A stretch of 64,000 bases of DNA from Ryuthela nishihirai (Eukaryota; Arthropoda; Arachnida; Araneae; Heptathelidae): positions 54,336,613 through 54,400,612 of the forward strand of contig JAWZYU010000024.1 in the NCBI GenBank assembly GCA_038380435.1. Direction: 5' to 3'. The notes beneath the pieces are model-generated. The model was not told where the DNA came from, made no database searches, and saw only the letters and a program-made list of their open reading frames with translations. Positions 1 through 10,533 of this stretch are shown one piece after another. The position numbers were made by a program, and so were the translations under genes. Numbering within the stretch: the stretch's first letter is position 1; the number at the start of each line of letters is the position of its first letter.

Positions 1-328
1 GATGCAGAAGAATCTGCCTCTCAGCTATCCCTTAAAAAGGAAAGCTCTATTCAGGACAACATAAAATTGTAGGGCATTAGACCTTGCAGAGGAGGCCAAT
101 GTTCTGAAAGAAGTCAGTGACCATATGGAAGCGCTCTCGCTGGTGCTTCTGATTGCCGTTGTTGCCAAGAAGAGTGGTAATGGTTCTATCAGTGGTTCCG
201 ATAGCATGAAGCTCCCGGAACAAAGCTTCTCGTTCGGCATTGTAGCGGGAGCAGAATGTGTGATACAGTCTCAGGTGTGCTGCAAGTGGCAGTCTGCGCT
301 GTAAACTCTGCCAAGAGTGTGAAGTTTC
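1..328 (-). mobile_element. Non-LTR retrotransposon B, copy 1, 3' part (broken)
   Basis: Read on the minus strand, this is the C-terminal end of a non-LTR retrotransposon polyprotein downstream of the RNase H domain. It includes residues like AEREALFRELHAIG and VTDFFQNIGLL. It aligns base for base with copy 2 (3.9-4.26 kb) and more loosely with copy 3 (28.2-28.6 kb). The 3' end runs off the left edge. At about 328 the element is interrupted by RTE copy 1, and its sequence resumes at 3087. The clade (Jockey/I/R1 group) is not settled because the reverse transcriptase is missing. Confidence 0.7.
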
Positions 329-3085
329 ATCATCATCATCTTCAAGCAGCCATGGGCTACGGAGGTCCACCCAGATCGTGCAATTTAGTTCAAGGAAGTC
401 TATCCTGAGCTACATCTACTGTATCTGGCCACTGCACACCAATTCTAACAAGGTCCTGTTTGACATTGTCTGCCCACCGCATCTTTGGTCTCCCCTTCTT
501 TCTGAGGCCTTTAGGCACACTGTTCATAACCCTATTCGCCAATCTATAATTATTCATATGGGCAACATGGCCAAACCAACGGAGTCTTTGCACAATATGC
601 TGCTTAAAGGAGGTTGCAAACTCCTTTGCCTAATCTCATCACTAGTTACAACGTTGAACCACCTAATGCCCAAGATACTGCGTAAGCATCTGGAATCAAA
701 AGCATCTAGTTTCCTGTTATCTTGTTTACACAGCATCCAAGTTTCACTACCATAACTAACCCTAAAAAGAACCAAACTATTATACAGTCTAATTTTAGTC
801 TTTAGGTGTATACACCTATTTCTCCACACTCTCCATAGATTCTTAAAAGTCCCGGCAGCAATACCTATTCGTCTGTTAATCTCATGCCGCACATCACCAG
901 TATCAGTTACGTAGCTCCCAAGGTAATTAAAATGTGACACCTGCTCAAGACTGCAACCATTCAGATTAACTGAATCACAGCCTGCCTGACCAATTTTCAT
1001 CACTTTAGTTTTCTCTCTGTTTATAACCAAACCTACTCTACTACCAGTCTCATCAACAGCTCGAATGAAAGAGTTCATCTCATCAACATCATTTGCCAAA
1101 AGGGCCAAATCATCAGCATAATCTAAATCAGAAATTTTCTTATCTCCAGTCCATTTAAGGCCAAAATCTTTCCCTTGAAGTGAATTTCGCATAACATAAT
1201 CAACAACCAAACTAAAGAGAAAAGAAGACAAAATGCACCCTTGTCGAACACCAGACGTAATGCTAAACCAATTGCTACAAATCTTACCAACTCTCACATA
1301 CGACTCAGTGTTATTATAGAGAGCTTTCATTATGTTAACTAACTTGTCTGGTATACCATATGATTTCACAATCAACCACAAATTATCCCGATCAACAGAG
1401 TCGAAAGCCTTTTTGAAATCAACAAAGCTAGCAACCACAGGTTTCTGAAACTCTAAACATTTCTCAAGAATCTGCCTAAGTGAAAATATCTGATCCACAC
1501 ATCCCCTACCACTTCTGAATACACATTGCTCATCACGCAATTGACTGTCACCAGATTCTTAATTCTATTACGCACAATGATAGAAAGAACTTTACCTGGA
1601 ACAGAGAGTAGGCTGATACCACTATAGTTATCACAAGAACTGCGATCACCTTTTTTGAAAATAGGGATAACAATAGCTCTGGTAAAATACTTAGGAACCA
1701 TGCCTTTATCATAAAAGATATTCAGAATTTCAGTCATCCAAGTGGTAACCGAAACATTTCCAGCTCTAAGCATTTCTGTAGTAATTTCATCTACCCCTGG
1801 GGTTTATGAAGTTTAAGTTTAGAAACAGCTACAATAACTTCAGATTGTGTTATAGGGCCAACATTAAAGCCACCAATGCATCTATCATCATTGCAAACAA
1901 TGGGAGTAGAACTAACTATCACAAATGCTCAGCTCACCTAGCCATGACAGAATCCTCACCTTCTATAACCTTACCTTCTTTATCCTTCAATCCTTGTATA
2001 CCTGTCCGTTTTCTACCACACAAAACATTAACTATCTGGTACAGCTCTCTGCTGTTGTGCTGTCTAACTGCTTCCTCGGCTTTGTCAGCCAAACCATCAA
2101 GCCAAAGATTCTTATCAGCAGCTAACTGATCTTTTACACGTTTATTAAGTTCTCTGTAATGCTTTCTATTAGTACTAGTAGGGTATTGATTAAGGATATT
2201 CCTGCTGTTCTTTCTTTCCGAAATAAGCTCAAGTGCCTTGTCACTCAGATAATTCTGTCTCTTCTGCTCCTTTTTTCCTAAAAGAGTACTGTTAGTGTCC
2301 AAAAAAGCCTGTTTAAAATGATCCCATTCTTCCTCAACTTCAGTAGTAAGCATACCATGACTGTCATAATGACTAAGTAATCTATCATGGTAAGCTTTGG
2401 CTATAACTGGGTCTTTCAGAGCTTCAGTATTAAAAGCAAATTTTTTAACCCTAGCACAACACTTTTTAAGTTTAAGTTGCAACACATTTTTAACAAGGTG
2501 ATGGTCAGATCCAATTTCAGCTCCCCTATATGCCCCGGTATTCCTAACAGAACTAGCCCATTTGCTGTTAATTAATATATAATCAATCATATTCCTATGC
2601 AGCCCAACAGTTGAAACCCATGTGTACTTATGTATGTCGCGGTGTTTGTAATATGTGTTAGTTATTCTGAAACCATTGAGTTTACTTACCTGTAGGAGAC
2701 GTTGCCCATTGCCATTGCAGCTGCCAATACCAAAAGGGCCAATCACCCCTCCCCAAATTTCAGAGTCAGTACCAACTTTGGCATTGAAGTCACCTGAAGC
2801 CATCTACACTGGAAGACTTCCTCCAATGTAGAATTTGACGATGCCAATAGAAGCAGAGTTTAGGTGCCTGCGATGACTTCTGCTCAGGATTATCCACCAG
2901 CTGATAAACATATCCTGCGAATCTATTCACTTGGGGCTGTCAACCCACAAACAAAAAGAAAACACAGCTGAAGATTTTCCCTCCACAGAAGCCCACCAGT
3001 GCAGCAAAATCAGGATCCATAATCAAGCTCAGAGCCATATATCTGTCCAGTCCAGTGGGTTTATATGGTCAGTACCAGGACCCTG
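329..3085 (-). mobile_element. RTE-like non-LTR retrotransposon, copy 1
   Basis: The element lies on the minus strand, and the 3' end at about 329-344 is a (TGA)n-type tail, as expected for RTE elements. Reading upstream come a C-terminal region, a reverse transcriptase with the YADD box, a linker, the second half of an APE-type endonuclease and about 290 bp of 5' UTR. The 5' end is truncated relative to copy 3. The first part of the endonuclease is missing: the GDFNAKVG motif joins directly to the codons just after the start ATG near 2803. It is inserted into non-LTR element B. Confidence 0.85.
390..2803 (-). pseudogene. RTE polyprotein (endonuclease/reverse transcriptase) remnant, copy 1
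   Basis: The protein would nick target DNA and copy its own RNA into it. In order on the minus strand: endonuclease core from 2803 (GDFNAKVG, later IGSDHHLV), linker to 1934, RT N-terminal part (1773-1453; IPIFKKGDRSSCDNY), RT core (1540-554; FVDFKKAFDSVDR, GVRQGC, LDYADDLALL) and a C-terminal part (SYGSETW, WFGHVAHMNNY, GRPKMRWADNV). The reading frame changes near 1930, near 1540 and near 590, so no single protein can be made. The catalytic YADD is intact. The family call rests on the endonuclease plus RT motifs and the trinucleotide tail, and RTE-X or Proto2 relatives cannot be excluded. Confidence 0.82.
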
Positions 3086-3086
3086 T

Positions 3087-3137
3087 CAAGACGAAACTGG
3101 CTTATCGGATGTGAGACAGAGCTCTTGCAGTCGCTGA
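3087..3137 (-). mobile_element. Non-LTR element B, copy 1, resumed after the RTE
   Basis: About 50 bp matching copy 2 at 4405-4462 (shared GACGAAACTGGC and GAGACAGAGCTCTTGCAG). It continues the element broken at 328. Relative to copy 2, about 140 bp of the host element is missing at the RTE insertion point. The next 70 bp (3138-3206) match nothing else here. Confidence 0.65.
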
Positions 3138-3216
3138 GAGCAACTGGAGGAACCCTTGAACAGCAACAGACAGGTTAAGACTCAACCTAAGTGTCAGCAA
3201 AGAAAGTAGCGAGTCG

Positions 3217-3647
3217 TTGGGTTGGGTTTTTTTAGCTCTGAGCGGCACTTTTTTGCACACCATGGCCTAAATGGCCAGGTCACATGGACCCCGAATGCTC
3301 AGAGAATGTTGGGGGAGGGAACCCACTGGAACAGCTGTTGGGAAACAGATGGTAGCCTCCCGTCAAGGCCATCCAGTGTGTTCTTTAACGTGCACAGGGT
3401 ATGGCTCTCCCGCACATGGGGCCACGGCTTAACGTCCTATCCGATGGACGGCGGCCTTTCCAAGCCCATCAGTGTCCCTTATTGAACGTGGGCAGGGCGG
3501 GGAATTTTGCGGAGATAAATCTCAACGCTGACCCAGCTGGGACTCGAACCCGGGAACTGCAGATTATGAGCCTGGTGCGCTACCGATTGAGCCACTCCCG
3601 CCCCTATAGTGCCTGGCGCGCTACTGACTGAGCCATCCCCGCCCCTA
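3217..3647 (-). mobile_element. tRNA-derived SINE family B
   Basis: On the minus strand there is a tRNA-like head with an A box (TGGCTCAATCGGTAGCGC) and a B box (GGGTTCGAGTCCC), then a ~300 bp body ending in an AACCCAACCC-type tail at the low-coordinate end. The boxes would form an internal RNA polymerase III promoter. Flanking TAGCGAGTCG (3207-3216) and TAGTGAGTCG (3648-3657) look like a target-site duplication with one mismatch. The first ~40 bp of the head occur twice in tandem (3566-3607 and 3608-3647). The anticodon-loop region most resembles initiator/elongator Met tRNAs, but only loosely. Confidence 0.85.
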
Positions 3648-3844
3648 TAGTGAGTCGAATAAAGACCACTACAGACTGTGCTGAACCATACTGAACCAAA
3701 GAGTTGGCAAAAAAAGTACTCAGGTAAAGTCGGGAGCTCGAAAACGTACGTCTGTAGCTCTCAGTGGTCGCAGAGCAAAGGGACCGGTGTGGCACAAGTT
3801 GGAAAACCCGTTGGCGTCAAGGGGAAAACCCAGGGGTTTACCTA

Positions 3845-5285
3845 CTACCGGTCGTTCAAGGTGCTGTAAATGTGATGAAATTAGCATCCAAAGAAGGGGC
3901 TCCCTACACCAGTCACAACGGAATAGTGACATAGCGGATGCAGAAGAATCTGCCTCTCAGCTATCCCACACACAAAAAAAAAGGCTCTATTCAGGACAAT
4001 GTAAAATGTAGGTCATTAGACCTTGCAGAGGAGGCCAATATTCTGAAAGAAGTCAGTAACCATACGGAAGCGCTCTCGCTGCAATTTCGCATTGTCATCG
4101 TTCCCAAGGAGTGTGGTAATGGTGTAATCAGTGGTTCTGATAGCATGAAGCTCTCGGAACATAGCTTCGCGTTCTGTATTGTAGTGGGAGCTGAATGTGT
4201 GATAGTCTCAGGTGTGCTGCAAGTGGCAGAGTCTGAGCTGTAAACTCTGCCAAGTGTTTGAAGTGTAGAGTTGGCTGCAGATGACACCAACTCGGAGACA
4301 AAGGAGGGTCTCCTTAGATCTGTGGAGATTATCGAGGTTAGGAGCAGTGAGAGAAGGTTCAACCAGGTACCTGAATGACGAACAGCTACTATCCTGCCAC
4401 TGAGCAAGACGAAACTGGCTAAACAGATGTGAGACAGAGCTCTTGCAGTCCCTGAGAGAGTAATTAGTTACACACCTCTGACTCTCCAGCATTTTGTTCG
4501 CGGTGTGATCAGCCAGCTCATTGCGAAGTATTCCTACATGGGAAGGGATTCACTGGAAATGGACCGTGATTCCGGCAGAAGTGACCATGGTGCAAGTCTC
4601 CATGATCTGGATGAGGAAGGGGTTGTGGCTCTTGCTGTCTCGCTTCTGGAGAGCTTCCAAGGTTGACTTGCTATCACAGAGGAGGACAAAATTGCCACTC
4701 TCGAGGCTGAGAATGAAAACTATAGCCTCAAGAATAGCATGAAGCTCTGCACAGGTGGAGGTTAGATGTGGGAGACAGAAACCTCTGGTGATGCCAGTAT
4801 CGGGGATGGCAGAGGCAGCACGTTGCCTCTCCCAGTCCACAGATCCATCAGTGTAGACCTCAGTACATCTCTCATATCGTTCAGTGACATAGGAGGTGGA
4901 GAGAAGACTGATGGCCAATGGATCAGAGTCGCTCTTCCGACCAAGAGAAGGGATAGTGACATTGATCTGATTATAATATCACTGTTCCTCCAGGGTAGGT
5001 CGGGGAAGAGTATTGCCAGCCTCCAGCAACTGTTCCTGCCAGTTCTTGAGTTTGGAGCTGGCAGGGACTCTGTTGTAGAAGTCCTTGGCGGACAAGGCGA
5101 TGGCAGAGTGAGGACTGTCATGCAACGTCCTGAGAAGCTGATGGTTAGAGTGCAGGGAATGGAGCCTCGAGAGATCACATAGTATATCTCTCTTCCAGTG
5201 CAGGTGAAAAGGCATGTCATCAGCCTCTGCAATGACAGATGCATTAGGTGTGTTAGGGCAGAGGCGCAGATATAGTGTGGACAGT
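3845..5285 (-). mobile_element. Non-LTR retrotransposon B, copy 2
   Basis: Minus-strand copy of the element whose 3' part starts the window. It covers the region before RNase H, the RNase H domain, the C-terminal region and a short 3' UTR (GGGGCTCCCTA near 3897). No reverse transcriptase is present, so it is 5' truncated near 5285. It shares its 3' UTR with copy 3 near 28220. Confidence 0.75.
3960..5250 (-). pseudogene. RNase H and C-terminal domain of non-LTR element B
   Basis: RNase H would remove RNA from the RNA-DNA hybrid during reverse transcription. The minus-strand frames show EVYTDGS (first catalytic Asp), CAELHAILEAI (catalytic Glu), LLCDSKSTLEAL (second Asp) and IPSHVGILRNELAD (final Asp). 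These span about 4830-4500 and are followed by a basic tail and the AEREAMFREL-like end. A TGA interrupts the frame at 4550-4552 where a Trp codon is expected (HFQ-stop-IPSHVG). More stops and shifts occur near 5000 and 4210. Dead copy. Confidence 0.78.
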
Positions 5286-5289
5286 AGCC

Positions 5290-5800
5290 AACTTGTTTTT
5301 TTGTTTATAGAGAAAAATAAATTCTTTTTCTGTTAGACAGGAATTTATGATATATTACGATTTAAATTTTTCGAATCTCCCAAAAGTTATAACTGCGCCC
5401 TCTAACGGTGGAAGAAGTTGAAAATTCCAAAATATCAAATGAATATTACAAACGATATAGTTAGATTAGAAGTTTAAAATTTTGGTGAAGTGTGAAGGTT
5501 ACGAAATTACCACTGGAAACAATCACTTGACCCTTTAAACCCAGGGGGAGGTAGATGCAACTTTTTTTTTTTTGTTTTAACAGAAAAGTGTATGTTATTA
5601 GAGATAAATTAAAAATTCTTTTTGGGTTGGACAGGAATTGATGAAATATTACAATTTCCATTTTACGAATTTCCCAAAAGCTATAATTGCGCCCTCTAAC
5701 GATGGAAAAAAATCCCCAAAATTTAAAATGAATATTGCAAACGATGTAGTTATGCTTGAAATTTTGGTCGTGGAATGTGGCAGCCTTGAAAATCGGCCAA
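5290..5800 (+). repeat. Two tandem monomers of a ~300 bp GCGCCCTCTA repeat
   Basis: Two head-to-tail units about 295 bp apart share GACAGGAATT.ATGA.ATATTAC, TCCCAAAAG and GCGCCCTCTAACG (near 5395 and 5690). Divergent inverted copies lie at 7.1-7.45 kb and 9.87-10.2 kb. It behaves like a dispersed satellite monomer. No coding sense was found. Confidence 0.6.
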
Positions 5801-5802
5801 TA

Positions 5803-6885
5803 AGAATCTTTAGCTTGATAGCCTGTCTGACAGAGAGTTTTTTTTTTCTACGCAAAATGCATGCAATGTCTTAGAAATATTGTGAGATAAGAATATGTTA
5901 TTCAAGGTGAGGTTCTTGTCATAGCTAGATCAAAAAATGTAGAGGGAGAAGTTAAGCTTCCATAGAGATTAATGTAAAATCGAGTATCGTGCGTTAGGCG
6001 TAGAGGTGAAACGAACATTACAGGGGACGAACGCTTTTGTAATTACATGTTACTGTCAACTTCCATTCTCTTCGCTTTTCCTATGTAATAATTTCCCATT
6101 GATATCCTTGCAGAGTATATTATCAATTCTGTTTCCTGTTTCTATGCAACCAAGAAAGCTTCTAATTGTAATAATTTATTCTATAAATTAACTTCAGGCT
6201 AATTTGAAATTTTCTCTATCCGTTCAATTTATAATTGTTGATTCAACGAAAAATAATTTCAATGTAGAAAATAAACTTTTAAAATCATGATATTATTTTT
6301 TTCAAATACAAAGTGCAGTTACTTTTTTTCCTTTTTTAAAACATAAATTTTTTGATGCATAATTCCTTTGCCCCTTATTGTTTGCTTCCCAGCTTAAACA
6401 AATGCACGATACGAATCGAAACATCACTTGAGGTCGCCACTTACGCTTTGTCACAGCTGAACTTCTTTTCCTTATACGTTCTTTGGCTAGGTGAGCTGGG
6501 CATTTCAGAGATGTCCTAAACATGGAGACATCCTACCTCCATGCCATTGACAACAATGAGTTGACCCTAAGCCCAAAGTAAGAAACGGAACGGTTTTAAG
6601 AGATAATTGAAAATCTCTTTTTTAGTTGGTTACTAATGAAATGTAATTCGCATTTTCAAGGGTAGTTTTAATTTATATCATCAGAGATCATGTTTAGAGT
6701 AGAAATTTCGGCGTGTAGAGTTTTGTTATGGTAGAAATCCCACTGATATCAATTATCTGCCCACTATTTTCAGAGGAGCGAGAGAAAAGCAACTTTTTAT
6801 GTTTAAGACAAAGACAAATACTTTTTATGTTTTATAATTATTAATAAAATACTACTATGTGCATTTCCCCCATCATACATTAAAA
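5803..6885. other. Unassigned AT-rich stretch
   Basis: No convincing exon, RNA gene or element end was found. A ~45 bp piece at 6485-6530 resembles the RTE sense sequence around MARWAEHF on the plus strand, too short to call an insertion. Confidence 0.4.
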
Positions 6886-7012
6886 AATAAACAATCCCTC
6901 AAGCAGCTACTTGTACAGAGGTCTGACAGGACACGGTCAGTTTATACGCCATTGTAGAAAGTCCATGAGGATGGTGGGACCTCAGCAGAAAAACAACATG
7001 AACATCCCTAAT
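6886..7012 (-). mobile_element. SINE family A, 5'-truncated copy
   Basis: Minus-strand body and 3' end (CTCAAGCAGCTAC... on the plus strand) of the SINE described in full at 39179. The tRNA-like head is missing. Confidence 0.75.
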
Positions 7013-7099
7013 TAAAACTTTTAAGGAATGAAAACGTAGGCAAAGGAAGAACTTAATTCTTGTTGAAAATGAAATTCCTATATGCGCCAGAGGCAATAT

Positions 7100-7450
7100 G
7101 CGTTCTAATTATTTTACACTTTCAGTACCCTCCGACAGTGGAAATTCGAATTACTGTATAATTAAGAAAATAAACTATTAATGTTTTATTAGTACCTGTA
7201 ATGTGCAAAAGTTTTTCATTTATCTCTTAAAGCAGAAAATTTGCATTTTACCAATGGGACAAATCATTACTATTAGGGTAAACCACTTGATCATTACACT
7301 CTGTGACCAAAAATTTAAGTTTCTGGCAAAAACAGATCGTTTTCAATATTTATTTAAAGATTTGGTATTTTTCAGCTTTTTTCCGCAACTAGAGATCGCC
7401 TTTAAAGTTTTTATTTACCGCCTTTAACACTCTCGAACACTGGAAATTCC
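7100..7450 (-). repeat. GCGCCCTCTA-family repeat, inverted copy
   Basis: Diverged monomer on the minus strand. CGACAGTGGAAATTCGAATT (7128) recurs as GAACACTGGAAATTCCAATT (7434) about 306 bp on, again a ~300 bp period. RTE copy 2 begins directly after the second start. Confidence 0.45.
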
Positions 7451-7452
7451 AA

Positions 7453-9734
7453 TTGATCATCATTATCATCCTCAAGCAGCCATGGGCTACGGAGGTCCAA
7501 CCAGACCGCGCAGTTTAATTCTCCAAGCATATCTATCCTGCGCTACATCTGCTGCATCCGGCCACTGTACACCAATTCTAACAAGGTCCTGTTTGACATT
7601 GTCTGCCCACCGCATCCTAGGTCTCCCCCTCCTTCTGAGGCCTTTAGGCACACTGTTCATAACCCTATTCGCCAATCTATAATTATTCATACGGGCAACA
7701 TGGCCAAACCAACGGAGTCTCTCTCTGCACAATATGCTGCTTAAAGGAGGTTGTAGACTCCTTTGCCTAACCTCATCATTAGTTACAAAGTTAAACCACC
7801 TAATACCCAAGATAATGCGTAAGTATCTAGAATCAAAAGCATCTAGTTTCCTGTTGTCTTGTTTACACAGCGTCCAAGTTTCACTACCATAACTAACCCT
7901 AAAAAGAACCAAACTATTATACAGTCTAATTTTAGTCTTTAGGTGTATACGCCTATTTCTCCACTCTCCATAGATTCTTAAAAGTCCCGGCAGCAATACC
8001 TATTCGTCTGTTAATCTCATGCCGCACATCACCAGTATCTGTTACGTAGCTCCCAAGGTAATTAAACTGTGACACCTGCTCAAGACTACAGCCATTCAGA
8101 TTAACTGAATCACAGCCTGCCTGACCAATTTTCATCACTTTAGTTTTCTCTCTGTTTATAACCAAACCTACTGTACTACCAGTCTCATCAACAGCTCGAA
8201 TGAAAGAGTTCATCTCATCAACATCATTTGCCAAAAGGGCTAAATCATCAGCATAATCTAAATCAGAAATTTTCGTATCTCCAGCCCATTTAAGGCCAAA
8301 AGCTTTCCCTTGAAGTGAATTTCGCATAACATAATCAACAACCAAACTAAAGAGAAAAGGAGTCAAAATGCACCCTTGTCGAACACCAGAAGTAATGCTA
8401 AACCAATTGCTACAAGATTTACCAACTCTCAGACACGACTCAGTGTTATTATAGAGAGCTTTCATTATGTTAACTAACTTGTCAGGTATACCATATGATC
8501 TCACAATCAACCACAAATTATGACGATCAACAGAGTCGAAAGCCTTTTTGAAATCAACAAAGCTAGCAACCAAAGGTTTCTGAAACTCTAAACATTTCTC
8601 AAGAATCTGCCTAAGTGAAAATATCTGATCTACACATCCCCTACCACTTCTGAATCCACATTGCTCATCACGCAATTGCCTGTCAACCAAAGTCTTAATT
8701 CTATTAAGCACAATCACGGAAAGAACTTGACCTGGAACAGAGAGTAGGCTGATACCCCTATAGTTATCACAAGAACTGCGATCACCTTTTTTGAAAATAG
8801 GGATAATAATAGCTCTGGTAAAATCTTTAGGAACCATGCCTTTATCATAAAAGTTGTTCAAAATTTCAGTCATCCAAATGGTAACTGAAACATTCCCAGC
8901 CCTAAGCATTTCCGTAGTAATTTCATCCATCCCTGGGGATTTATGAAGTTTAAGTTTAGAAATAGCCAAACTAACTTCAGATTGTGTTATAGGGCCAACA
9001 TTAAAGCCAACAATGCATCTATCATCATTGCAAACAATGGGAGTAGAATTAACCACATTGTTTAGAACATCACAGAAATGCTCAGCCCACCTAGCCATGA
9101 CAGAATCCTCACCTTCTATAACCTTACCTTATTTATCCTTCAATCCCTGTATACCTGTTCGTTTTCTACCACACAAAACATTAACTATCTGATACAACTC
9201 TCTGCTGTTGTGTTGTCTATCTGCTTCCTCAGCTTTGTGGGCCAGGCCATCAAGCCAAAGATTCTTATCAGTAGCTAACTGATCCTTTACACGTTTATTA
9301 AGTTCTTTGTAATGCTTTCTATTAGGACTAGTAGGGTACTGATTAAGGACATTCCTGCAGTTACTTCTTTCTGAAATAAGCTCAAGTGCCTTATTACTCA
9401 AATAATTCTGCCTCCTCTGCTCCTTTTTCCCAAAAAGAGTACTCTTAGTTTCCAAAAAAGCCTGTTTAAAATGATCCCATTCTTCCTCAACTTCAGTATT
9501 AAGCAAACCATGACTGTCATAATGACTTAGTAACCTATCATGGTAAGCTTTAGCTATAACTGGGTCTTTCAGAGCTTCAGTATTAAAGATAAATTTTTTA
9601 ACCCTAGCACAACACTTTTTAAGTTTAAGTTGCAAGACACTTTTAACAAGGTAATGGTCAGATCCAATTTCAGCTCCCCTATATGCCCTGGTATTTCTAA
9701 CAGAACAAGCCCATTTGCTGTTAATTAATATATC
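7453..9734 (-). mobile_element. RTE-like retrotransposon, copy 2 (youngest-looking)
   Basis: 5'-truncated minus-strand copy. The 3' tail (ATCATCATTATCATCC on the plus strand) starts at about 7453. It matches copy 1 closely up to about 9734, where similarity ends inside the endonuclease region. The stop codon (after VGPP) is followed by only ~24 nt of 3' UTR ending in GCTGCTTGAGG plus the TGA repeats. It sits within the GCGCCCTCTA repeat. Confidence 0.88.
7487..9635 (-). pseudogene. RTE reverse transcriptase polyprotein, copy 2 (two lesions)
   Basis: Minus strand, from the end of the endonuclease (LKKCCARVKK) through the linker, RT (IPIFKKGDRSSCDNYRG; QCGFRSGRGC; FVDFKKAFDSVDRHNLW; ISDLDYADDLALL) and C-terminal region (LGIRWFNFVTNDEVR; WFGHVARMNNYRLAN; RRRGRPRMRWADNV) to a natural stop at 7487. 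Only two defects are visible. One is a TAA at 9129-9131 inside KDK-stop-GKVIEG. The other is a 2-bp loss near 7963, where copy 1 has CCACACTCTCC and this copy CCACTCTCC. The RT core from 9098 to about 7965 is fully open with the catalytic YADD. The N-terminal endonuclease is absent, so the copy could not act alone. Confidence 0.88.
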
Positions 9735-9744
9735 TTATTAATAT

Positions 9745-9850
9745 TGGTATTACATAAATACTCTGGCATGTTTCTGGAAAGATGCGGGTTCGAATCCCAT
9801 ATATCGGCGAAATTTCTTCCACAAAAACATTTGATTTATAGACGTTTAAA
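9745..9850 (+). mobile_element. tRNA-like SINE family C fragment
   Basis: Contains a B-box-like GCGGGTTCGAATCCC and an upstream CTGGCATGTTTCTGGAAAG arm, followed by TCGGCGAAATTTCTTCC. Similar modules occur at 27480 and 40644. It lacks a closing acceptor stem, so it is not a functional tRNA gene. Confidence 0.45.
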
Positions 9851-9869
9851 CGTCTACAAGTAACACTGA

Positions 9870-10200
9870 GAATATCAAATATTGTTAAAAAAACTAATAT
9901 TTTGTTAGTGCCTGTATAACAAAAAATAGTTTTTCTCTAAGAAAAAGTTTCATTTTCGCACCCCTTTTTGGCTAAGTCGTCAAAGCCTTGTTGCCATGTA
10001 AACCTTCTGACCATAACACTCTACTACCAAAATTTCCAGTGTAGTTTGTGTGAAATACTCTTTTTAAATTTTAGCATTTTCCGTCTTTTCGTACCGCTAG
10101 AGGGCGCTATTAAAGTTATTCAAAATTTTCAAAATTGCGAATCGCAATATCAGTTCGACACCTATCCAACCCAAAAAGTATTTTTCATTAAGCTCTAAAA
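9870..10200 (-). repeat. GCGCCCTCTA-family repeat, inverted copy
   Basis: The reverse complement carries TTTTGGGTTGGA.AGG followed ~75 bp later by TAGCGCCCTCTAGCGGT, matching the tandem units at 5.3-5.8 kb. No gene is seen from here to 10533. Confidence 0.5.
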
Positions 10201-10533
10201 GTAAAAAAATTGATAAAAGTGAACTTTGTCTATAAACAGACAAACAACCGAACAAATACTGGCATAGACAGACAAAGTGAAAACATTAGCTCGTTTTTTA
10301 AACGAACCTTAAAAGAAATTATTTGTTGGTTTTTAGTTACCTCATTTCACTTTTCCAGTCGATTGCCGTCTTCTATGGAATTTCTTGGGAAAAAAATATT
10401 GATTAATTTCTTTGAGTGAAAATTTTACACCCAATTGCAGCGCAGTGAGACATTTACAAAACATGACAGCTTTTTGAGACAAAAAAAGTGATAGAAATAT
10501 ATAACACTATAACAAACGAGAAGTTTTAACTTG

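Noticed and set aside
63..780. Plus-strand open frames over RTE copies
   Set aside because: They are antisense shadows of the minus-strand RT and C-terminal domain.
6485..6530. Short plus-strand match to the RTE MARWAEHF region
   Set aside because: Only ~45 bp with no flanking element features; too short to call a copy.
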